DNA of 7,066 bases from FEN-987 sp964598845 (GTDB taxonomy: Archaea > Thermoproteota > Bathyarchaeia > 40CM-2-53-6), in contig CAZRDM010000039.1 in NCBI GenBank assembly GCA_964598845.1, positions 1-7,066 on the forward strand. The letters run 5' to 3'. This document shows positions 1 to 5,184 of the stretch, in pieces (the stretch's first letter is position 1; the number at the start of each line of letters is the position of its first letter). The translations under genes and the position numbers were made by a program. The notes under the pieces were generated by a model. It was not told the DNA's origin, ran no database searches, and saw only the letters and a list, made by a program, of their open reading frames with translations.

Positions 1-170
1 AAGGGTTACATTCCATAGGTAATCATTGAAGAACTTTCAGAACCGTAACCGATGCTTCACTATGTAGCGTTTCCTTCGCGGGCGCAGCTGGTGCGGTCGA
101 CAGCGATGATGGTTTTCGAGGAAGGGAAGTGGACATTTTGTTTGGAGCCGGGGATGGGAGTTGAACCCAC

Positions 171-187
171 ATCAGCGAATTTCTTCC
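171..187 (-). other. tRNA-Cys intron 3, 17 nt, position 48/49
   Basis: A complete bulge-helix-bulge is visible. The outer helix is 199-194 with 169-164 (six pairs, one G-U). The central helix CAGT (193-190) pairs with GCTG (176-173). The three-nt bulges are A-T-G at 189-187 and A-T-G at 172-170. The inner helix GAA (186-184) pairs with TTC (179-177) and is closed by a GAAA loop. Excision leaves variable loop AGTAT directly before the T stem. The outer helix uses T-arm and anticodon-stem bases, so it must form before the tRNA fold does. Confidence 0.9.
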
Positions 188-198
188 ATACTGCGGGT

Positions 199-211
199 TG
201 CCGCGGACTCG
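199..211 (-). other. tRNA-Cys intron 2, 13 nt, canonical position 37/38
   Basis: The central helix CTGC (217-214, positions 32-35) pairs with GCGG (204-201), including one G-U. The three-nt bulges are A-G-C (213-211) and C-A-A (200-198), each cut between its second and third base. The outer helix is the anticodon stem itself. Splicing yields the loop C-U-G-C-A-G-A. This is the classic archaeal intron site, and the intron is very short, with almost no inner helix. Confidence 0.92.
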
Positions 212-240
212 CTGCAGCCCGCCGCCTGAACCGTTCGGCC

Positions 241-267
241 TTCGGTGGCCTGGAGAATCCGAGACCA
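241..267 (-). other. tRNA-Cys intron 1, 27 nt, position 8/9
   Basis: Cutting after U8 (268) and before G9 (240) restores the two-nucleotide linker between acceptor stem and D stem. The junction fits a relaxed bulge-helix-bulge: the central helix CGGG (273-270) pairs with ACCG (246-243) with one G-A mismatch. The three-nt bulges are 269-267 and 242-240, and the inner helix is GGTC (266-263) with GGCC (250-247). The outer helix is only two pairs (275-238, 274-239), so this site is weaker than the other two. The inner hairpin imitates a D arm and can mislead a hand fold. Confidence 0.75.
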
Positions 268-302
268 ACCCCGGCACTTCCCCCGGCAGGGAAGGGGTTC
301 AG

Positions 303-316
303 AAATGATAACTCTA
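303..316 (-). promoter_or_regulatory. possible TATA box for tRNA-Cys
   Basis: Minus-strand A/T-rich GAGTTATCATTTC is centred about 34 nt upstream of the mature tRNA 5' end. That would place transcription start near 284 and leave a leader of about 9 nt. The match to an archaeal TATA box is weak and rests on position and composition only. Confidence 0.28.
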
Positions 317-488
317 ATCAACTTTTCTGGGGGGTCTGATTGCGCGTTTCTCAGGGAAATGTCTCGTCATCATCATGGTAGGAATGGGATTGTTCCAGGA
401 GAGGCGCGCTCTTTTTCAGCGTCGCTTGCATTGATTCTACGCAGTTGAAGAGAAGGGCGAGATTTCAAGAACTTGCGGTATGTGTGCT

Positions 489-800
489 ATGTCGAAACTT
501 CATATTGAGCAGAATCAACTGTTTTTCAAGCTCTGCTCAGATCATCTTTCCATCGAGGCCATCCCAAAGAAACGCCTTGCCTTAGATCTGGCTAAGGTCA
601 AGACTGATTCGCTGACTGATTATGACATCTTGATGTGGACGCCTCAGTTTGTGGTGTTGAGGGCCAAGGATGGAGAGGAGATTACGCTCAGGCAGGATGG
701 AAGAATGGTGATTAGGAAGTCAGGATCGGACGCTGCTGCGAGACGGATTGCTGCGAGAGTATTGAGCTTGGCCATTGGAAGGCCCGCTAGTCAGGATTGA
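489..800 (+). CDS. small protein related to the C-terminal domain of the neighbouring E1-like enzyme
   Basis: A protein of 103 residues from ATG 489. An in-frame ATG at 480 would add three residues, but the GGT at 477-479 sits at ribosome-binding distance from 489, so I prefer 489. I do not recognise a named family. By eye it aligns almost end to end with residues ~260-343 of the adenylyltransferase at 1484-2518. Shared landmarks in order are a Leu-Cys pair (C16 here), Leu-Asp-Leu, a hydrophobic strand ending Val-Val, a Gly/Glu turn, the strand GRM(V/L)I(R/K), and a C-terminal helix. It has no signal peptide or membrane segment, so it is likely cytoplasmic. It converges on the ThiI-like gene with a 14-bp tail overlap (787-800). 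A role as partner or regulator of the adenylation/sulfur system is inference from this homology and location. Confidence 0.8.
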   Translation: MSKLHIEQNQLFFKLCSDHLSIEAIPKKRLALDLAKVKTDSLTDYDILMWTPQFVVLRAKDGEEITLRQDGRMVIRKSGSDAAARRIAARVLSLAIGRPASQD

Positions 801-1494
801 TCGCGATTACCCGAGCGCTTTCTAGGGCTCTGTTCACCATACCTTGAATGTCTAAGGCTCTCTCCATGTCAAGCAGCCGCTCTGGTCTAGCAGACGTACT
901 CGGGTTGTTGATTGGAACACCGCAAGTTGCGACGCCTGGGCGTATTGAAGTCTCGTAAGTTCCTATCCTTTTCGCATACCTTTCGATCTGCTGTTTGTTC
1001 ATTCCAACTAGTGGTCTGACCACGTGAATATGATTCAGCACGCAATCAGCCGCGACAATATTGTGAGGAGTCTGACTTGCCTTCTGCCCAATCGCATCGC
1101 CTGTGACGATTGCTTGACATCCCTCCTTCAGAGCAATCTGCTCGGAGACTCGAAGCATCATGCGCCTCGAAAGAACGCATGCGAACTTGATCGGGCATCT
1201 AGAAACAATGTCCTGAAGATCCGGTGAGTGTGATACCACATACACCCGGGCATCTCGAATCTTCTCGTGAGCGCAGACTTTCCGAATCGTTTGAAGCGCG
1301 ATGCCTTCAGCAGCCTCATCGCATAGCGGATAGTTATCGAAGTAGGCGAAGACTGGTTGAACCCCTTTCCGGATGAGGAGCCAAGCAGCCACCGGCGAGT
1401 CGATCCCACCAGAAACGAGGAATAACGCCTTCCCCAACAGTTTCAGGTTGGAAAATTGGTGTGTCTGAACTTGAACCGATCTCTCACCCTGCAC
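787..1494 (-). CDS. ThiI-like PP-loop ATP pyrophosphatase without THUMP domain
   Basis: 235 residues from a GTG start. The PP-loop SGGIDSPVAAWL (28-39) identifies the ThiI/adenine-nucleotide alpha-hydrolase family. Further ThiI landmarks are RRMMLRVSEQIA (110-121), TGDAIGQKASQT (131-142), RPLVGMNKQQI (160-170) and a C-terminal Cys-x3-Pro-x3-Pro motif (191-199). Canonical ThiI uses ATP to adenylate U8 of tRNA before sulfur insertion and is nearly 400 residues or longer, with N-terminal NFLD and THUMP tRNA-binding domains; both are absent here, as is a rhodanese domain. The usual archaeal CVLC motif reads CVLS (106-109), losing the second Cys. The GTG overlaps the end of the upstream adenylyltransferase gene by 11 nt, suggesting translational coupling. 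The next in-frame ATG lies inside the fold, so GTG is the sensible start. Substrate is unknown: tRNA, a small molecule, or another sulfur acceptor are possible. Confidence 0.85.
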   Translation of the reverse strand: MQGERSVQVQTHQFSNLKLLGKALFLVSGGIDSPVAAWLLIRKGVQPVFAYFDNYPLCDEAAEGIALQTIRKVCAHEKIRDARVYVVSHSPDLQDIVSRCPIKFACVLSRRMMLRVSEQIALKEGCQAIVTGDAIGQKASQTPHNIVAADCVLNHIHVVRPLVGMNKQQIERYAKRIGTYETSIRPGVATCGVPINNPSTSARPERLLDMERALDIQGMVNRALESARVIAINPD

Positions 1495-2518
1495 AAATCA
1501 AACGCTCCACAGCTCGGAAGACCTCCAGAGCTTCTTCCTCGTCGCGAACGTTCTTGATGAGCATCCTTCCTTTCCTAAATAGGCTTACTTCATGTCCTCT
1601 GTAATCAAAGACGACGACCGAAGATGTTGCTAGAAGAACTGTGTGGTCGCGAGCAAGGTCCTTGCTCAAACTCGTCAGATCCAAGGAGACCGGTTCTTCG
1701 GGGTTCACATTTGCTGTATTGGAGCCGCAAAGCCACGCGATTCTTCTTGGGAATGAGGCAAGAGTTGCTGTCTTCTTTTGACAGACTTCGCAATCAAGTC
1801 TAATCCTCAGATCGATCGTTCGAAATTCGGATTGAGCGAAGTCAAATAGCATCAATTTGCCTGTCGACTCCGGTTCAATTCCGGTCAGCACCTTTATCGC
1901 TTCTAGGGCTTGGATTGCACCCACGATTCCAGCGGTGGCGCCCAAAATCCCACGCGTCTCGCACGTGGGCAAGTCGGCGTCCTTGAGTCCGGGCATTACA
2001 CACTCCAAGCATGCGGTCTCCGGACTCTTGAAGACCGCGACATTTCCTTCCATCCCGATGGCTCCCCCGAAAACGTACGGGATCCTCTTCTCTACGCAGT
2101 AGCGGTTGATCAAGTACCGCGTCTCCATGTTGTCCAATCCATCAACAACACAGTCTGTGTCACTGATAATAGAAGCAATGTTACGTGATTCCAGATTCTC
2201 AGCGATGGGTTCTACCTTAGTTTCAGGGTTCAATTCGCTGAGTCGCCGGGTTGCCACGTCAACCTTGGGATGGCGAAGGTCTGTTAGCGAATATAATGGC
2301 TGCCTGTGCAGGTTCTTCATCTCAACCGTGTCTTGGTCCACTAGCTTCAGCGATCCAACTCCAGCCAAGGAGAGAAATATAGTCGAGACGCTTCCCAGTC
2401 CGCCCAATCCGATCACTGTGACCACTGAGGCTCTGAGCTTTTGCTGCCCATTGGGCCCTAGCTCGGGAAGGACAGTTTGGCGGCTGTAGAACTCAGCGCT
2501 CTTGAATTCCTGTGTCAT
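1484..2518 (-). CDS. ThiF/MoeB/UbaA-family E1-like adenylyltransferase with extra C-terminal domain
   Basis: 344 residues, cytoplasmic. Enzymes of this family activate the C-terminal glycine of a ubiquitin-like sulfur carrier (ThiS, MoaD or archaeal SAMP) with ATP. Visible motifs are nucleotide-binding GLGGLGS (37-43), acidic/Arg site DQD..NLHRQ (61-73), Lys in HPK (85), DGLDN..TRYLIN (126-138), zinc CxxC pairs at 170/173 and 243/246, and the candidate thioester/persulfide Cys186 in PTCETRG, followed by the ILGATAGIVG helix. Residues ~255-344 form an additional domain with a Leu-Cys (C264) and a VSLFRKGRMLIK strand (311-322), repeated as a stand-alone gene at 489-800. The ORF is open back to 2683, but that extension overlaps the reductase gene and has no family similarity. 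ATG 2518 gives the normal N-terminus 11 nt after the reductase stop. The window shows no carrier protein, so thiamine, molybdopterin or SAMP use cannot be decided. Confidence 0.92.
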   Translation of the reverse strand: MTQEFKSAEFYSRQTVLPELGPNGQQKLRASVVTVIGLGGLGSVSTIFLSLAGVGSLKLVDQDTVEMKNLHRQPLYSLTDLRHPKVDVATRRLSELNPETKVEPIAENLESRNIASIISDTDCVVDGLDNMETRYLINRYCVEKRIPYVFGGAIGMEGNVAVFKSPETACLECVMPGLKDADLPTCETRGILGATAGIVGAIQALEAIKVLTGIEPESTGKLMLFDFAQSEFRTIDLRIRLDCEVCQKKTATLASFPRRIAWLCGSNTANVNPEEPVSLDLTSLSKDLARDHTVLLATSSVVVFDYRGHEVSLFRKGRMLIKNVRDEEEALEVFRAVERLICAG

Positions 2519-2529
2519 GTCGATTCGCG

Positions 2530-3706
2530 CTAGAATAAGCGCACGAGAGCTTTCAGCGTATGGGCCGACCACGAGTAGACCGGCATACCAAGCTTGGACA
2601 ATCGGTATTTGAAATATGGCCATGCCAACTTGGTTCGAGCGTCTCGGTAACGGAGCGACCCATCCATGAGTCCGACAATACACTCCTGCACCTTCTTCTC
2701 ACCAAAGAAGAATTGCGCCACTCTCTTCATATCATATTGTCCAAGATAGGTCAGCCCAGCTGCTCGAAAGGCTACCTCAAAATCCAAACCAAACTCACTG
2801 CGACATCGGCACTGATAGGTACGGAGGAATTCTGCGTCAAATCGTTCGGACCGACAGGCTTCGGCGGCAACTTCCGCACTTATCTGTGCCCCCAAGATTG
2901 AGAAATAGATACCCTCGCCTAGTAGAGGCTCCGCGAATCCTGCACAATCTCCTGCGAGCAGTATTCTATCGGTTAGTAATGGAACTTTGGTTGCGCCTCC
3001 TAGCGGAATTAGGTGAGCCATGGGTCTCGGGATTTCATATCCCTCAAGCTGAGGAATCTTCTTCACAAATCCATCAAAGACTGCTCTTGCATCACGAAGC
3101 CTGCTCAATCGGCACCCCACGCCCACAGTCAAGTGGTTGTCTTTTGGGAAGACCCAACCATAACCAGCTGGAGAAACACCGAAGTAAATGTCGAAGAAAC
3201 CCTCCTCGCCGACAAAGTCCTCGACAGCTCCCTCGCCGACATACGCTTCACTCTCCATGGCGTACACTACTTCGTCAGGCATCCAGTGGTCATGTAGTTG
3301 ACCGTTGCTCGCTGTGGGACCTCCCATGCCGTCTGCGCCTATCAGCATCTTAGACCGGAAGGAGCCGCTGTGGGTTTTTGCTTCCACGCACGCATTCGTT
3401 CTTTCAATCCGGTAAACGGGGCTACCGTCTTTAAGCTCCGCACCCGCATCGATGGCCCTTTCTGTCAAGAAGGCATCAAACCGTGAACGCGACGTCATGT
3501 ATACAATCGTCCGATCAGTTTGAAAACGATAGCAGTTCTCGCCCCCATGGATCCTTGCGGACCGAGGCGCACATTCAACTAGTTCGTCTGGGAGCTTGAA
3601 GTCGAATAGCTTTAGGACCTTCGGGGTTACGCCGCCGCCACAGAGTTTGTTTCTTGGAATTCGTTCCTTTTCGATCAGGAGTGTCTTCAAACCGTTATGA
3701 GCTGCT
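2530..3706 (-). CDS. geranylgeranyl-reductase-family FAD protein, 5' end lost in gap
   Basis: 391 residues remain, starting inside the first Rossmann helix (AAHNGLKTLLIEKE). The GxGxxG strand normally just upstream falls in the N run. Numbered from the break, conserved features are RNKLCGGG (18-25, Cys22 is the family cysteine near the flavin), SRSRFDAFL (72-80), IGADG (122-126), GYGWVFPK (181-188, a signature of this reductase family) and FAD-binding GDCAGFAEPLLGEGI (252-266). In archaea such enzymes hydrogenate the prenyl chains of ether lipids or quinones, and relatives include plant and bacterial ChlP; the exact substrate cannot be read from sequence. The C-terminus ends in a helix with hydrophobic and basic residues that could touch the membrane. 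The gene lies 11 nt upstream of the adenylyltransferase and downstream of a membrane Fe-S protein that could provide electrons. Confidence 0.9.
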
Positions 3707-3806
3707 NNNNNNNNNNNNNNNNNNNNNNNNNNNNNNNNNNNNNNNNNNNNNNNNNNNNNNNNNNNNNNNNNNNNNNNNNNNNNNNNNNNNNNNNNNNNNN
3801 NNNNNN
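3707..3806. other. assembly gap, exactly 100 N
   Basis: A run of exactly 100 N is the usual placeholder for a gap of unknown length. Reading frame and gene continuity across it cannot be trusted. It removes the start of the reductase gene and possibly part or all of another gene. Confidence 0.99.
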
Positions 3807-3891
3807 TATATGAGAAGGCAGCTATGATTACGCGGATAAGACCTGCTACATGTGGAACTGCAGAGCTGAGTTTAACAAGAGCCCTCGACAT
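3807..3891 (-). CDS. 5' fragment of an ORF entering the gap, unrecognised
   Basis: ATG at 3891 opens 28 residues (MSRALVKLSS then a hydrophobic stretch VAGLIRVIIAAF) that run into the gap. It starts 15 nt after the stop of the Fe-S gene and so fits the same transcript; I see no Shine-Dalgarno. The sequence does not look like a reductase N-terminus, which should start with a short strand and GxGxxG. It may be the start of a separate gene, for instance a signal-anchored protein, lost in the gap, or an N-terminal extension of the reductase. Confidence 0.4.
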
Positions 3892-3906
3892 ATGTGAAGT
3901 AAGAGC

Positions 3907-4869
3907 TCATGGGAACCTGGGACTCAATGAACCATGAGGACACGCATCAACACATTCCATGCACAGGATGCACTCCGGGTCGTTAAACTTCTCCCACGGT
4001 AGGTCGAGGATGCTAATCTGCATGGGGCATTTTACCTCACAGTGAGGACACTTCATGCACTTCACCGGATCGCGTTTCATACCAGTTAGACTGCACTTTT
4101 GAAAGACAGCCATCAGGGCTCCCGTCGGACACGCATAGCGACACCAAAATCGTGGAATCTTCCAGGCTGCCGCGAAGAGCCCAACAAGAATGAGTATCCG
4201 AACCGCAAGTAGTGCGGGGATTTTATTCAGTTGGGCAAGGAACTCCTGAATGGTGGGCGGCCTTGCTAGGAACGATGAGAAGTTTTCTCGAGCCATCGAG
4301 ACCAAGGTTGGTACTGTTCCGAAAAGCGTCCCGTCTGGGGAGATTGCCATGAAAGGGCCGGAAGCAAATACACCCAAGGCGTCTTCATACTGAGACCCAA
4401 CTCCTAGGTAGAGCGCCAATCCAAGTGTTCCGCTTGTCAACAGCGTAGCGAATAGTAGCAAGTACTTGAACTTCCTCGCGGTCTTTTGTGTTCTAGGAGA
4501 AACGAAGTCCAATCGTCCCTTTAGAGTAGTAATCATATCTTGTATGAATCCGATAGGACAGACCCAACCGCAGAAGGCCCGACCAACCACAGCACCGACC
4601 AGAAAAATGGTCCCCAAGACTATCCAAGGAAACTGAGGTTGCGACAGCTCCACTTGAAGGAGGTCAAGAGAGCTGTAGACAGCAGTGAAACGTGAGTTGA
4701 GACTAGCTAGAATAGGCAGACCAAACGAGATCGGTTTCAGATTCAAGTAAGGGTAGACTTGAGTGAAGACGATAGCATTGACGCCTAATAATGAGAAGAG
4801 TTGAACGATCGTTCGGGGAAGTGTCCACTTGAATTTGAATCTTCTGAGATCTTCTTCTTTCTCTGACAT
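3907..4869 (-). CDS. NapH/MauN-type membrane polyferredoxin (4Fe-4S)
   Basis: 320 residues. Hydrophobic helices are at ~20-40, 81-104, 135-157 and 217-237. Two CxxxCP motifs, FCGWVCP (99-105) and WCRYACP (242-248), follow the second and fourth helices as in NapH, NosR and MauN-like proteins. The C-terminal ~50 residues hold two 4Fe-4S ferredoxin motifs, Cys 271/274/277/281 (with Pro282) and Cys 300/303/306/310 (with Pro311). Such proteins carry electrons at the membrane, typically between the quinone pool or an FMN subunit and a soluble or exported acceptor. The partner is not given by the sequence; the prenyl reductase downstream is an attractive candidate. ATG 4869 is preceded by GAAGGTTGGGC, a plausible ribosome binding site, and lies 10 nt after the stop of a small membrane ORF. 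The C-terminus ends ten residues after the last Cys, so the protein appears complete. Confidence 0.92.
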   Translation of the reverse strand: MSEKEEDLRRFKFKWTLPRTIVQLFSLLGVNAIVFTQVYPYLNLKPISFGLPILASLNSRFTAVYSSLDLLQVELSQPQFPWIVLGTIFLVGAVVGRAFCGWVCPIGFIQDMITTLKGRLDFVSPRTQKTARKFKYLLLFATLLTSGTLGLALYLGVGSQYEDALGVFASGPFMAISPDGTLFGTVPTLVSMARENFSSFLARPPTIQEFLAQLNKIPALLAVRILILVGLFAAAWKIPRFWCRYACPTGALMAVFQKCSLTGMKRDPVKCMKCPHCEVKCPMQISILDLPWEKFNDPECILCMECVDACPHGSLSPRFP

Positions 4870-4879
4870 TGCCCAACCT

Positions 4880-5005
4880 TCAAGGAGATAGCATCACGTA
4901 ACCGTGGAGAATCTCTGAAAGGGACTTGAATTCATTCAGGTAAAGTCCAATCATGATGGCCGTCAATCCAAGCAGTATAGCGAACGCAGCGATGGTCCGA
5001 TTCAA
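4880..5005 (-). CDS. 41-residue single-helix membrane protein (putative)
   Basis: Reading from TTG 5005 gives 41 residues: MNRTIAAFAILLGLT, then AIMIGLYL, then a polar tail rich in Glu, Lys and Ser ending MLSP. One hydrophobic segment covers residues ~5-23 with a basic Arg3 in front, which suggests N-in topology. The stop lies 10 nt before the Fe-S gene, as expected for an operon partner. An in-frame stop at 5023-5021 prevents a longer version. Start alternatives are TTG 5005, or an ATG at 4954 that would cut the helix. A GAGTGGT stretch about 10 nt upstream of the TTG could bind the ribosome. The helix and spacing support a real gene; the rare TTG start and small size keep confidence moderate. 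It may be an assembly or accessory subunit of the polyferredoxin. Confidence 0.55.
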   Translation of the reverse strand: MNRTIAAFAILLGLTAIMIGLYLNEFKSLSEILHGYVMLSP

Positions 5006-5020
5006 GAGGCAGTACCACTC

Positions 5021-5036
5021 TTAAATGAAAGATTTC
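5021..5036 (-). promoter_or_regulatory. possible BRE/TATA element upstream of the Fe-S gene set
   Basis: Minus-strand CGAAATCTTTCATTTAAG has a purine-rich start and a TATA-like core 20-25 nt before TTG 5005. Transcription would begin within a few bases of that codon, giving an almost leaderless message. A second A/T-rich candidate, CATAATTA, lies at 5065-5058. Neither is strong. The remaining 5037-5184 shows no gene or clear hairpin. Confidence 0.3.
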
Positions 5037-5184
5037 GCTAGCGTTGAACCCAGCGAGTAATTATGTCTTTGGGCCGTCAATTAGCCCTTCGATTTTTCAT
5101 TGGAACTTGGCTGTGTTAAAGTCTGCCGAACCTGACAGACGTTACGCGGAGAAGCTTCAGAACAGGAACTGGTGAGATATCGCA

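Larger units (their letters stand above)
143..275 (-). tRNA. tRNA-Cys(GCA) with three introns and encoded CCA
   Basis: Read on the minus strand from 275 to 143. The acceptor strands are GCCGGGG (275-269) and CCCCGGC (153-147), followed by discriminator U (146) and CCA (145-143). The D arm is GCC/GGC around a GAACGGTTCA loop (239-224). The anticodon stem is GCGGG (222-218) with CCCGC (197-193), and the anticodon GCA lies at 215-213 after U33. The T arm is GTGGG/CCCAT (170-166, 158-154) with loop TTCAACT. U73 together with GCA are known cysteine identity elements. Removing 267-241, 211-199 and 187-171 gives 76 nt with U8, G9 and variable loop AGTAT. All 7 acceptor pairs and all 5 anticodon pairs are Watson-Crick; the T stem has one G-U pair. 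Without the excisions the gene looks like a broken or long-variable-arm tRNA, so scanners that expect one intron may miss or mis-type it. Confidence 0.93.

Noticed and set aside
171..192. Long (class II) variable arm making this a tRNA-Ser or tRNA-Leu
   Set aside because: The anticodon is GCA and the discriminator is U, both cysteine features, and the stretch forms a full bulge-helix-bulge whose removal leaves a normal five-base variable loop.
247..266. GGTC/GGCC hairpin as the D arm of the tRNA
   Set aside because: It lacks A14 and leaves no anticodon stem or U33 behind it. The GCC/GGC arm at 239-224 leads directly to a perfect anticodon stem and GCA.
23..339. Open reading frames on both strands across the tRNA (minus 23-277, plus 52-339)
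   Set aside because: They run through the tRNA, have no recognisable domains, and their composition is that of chance frames.
245..448. 67-residue plus-strand ORF in the tRNA upstream region
   Set aside because: It overlaps the tRNA 5' half and shows no domain, signal or ribosome binding site.
2519..2683. Longer adenylyltransferase start at 2683
   Set aside because: It would overlap the reductase gene by 154 nt and add 55 residues with no family counterpart.
5030..5056. GGGTTCAAC on the minus strand looking like a tRNA T loop
   Set aside because: The loop would be eight bases, the stem includes a G-U pair, and no acceptor or anticodon arm can be found around it.
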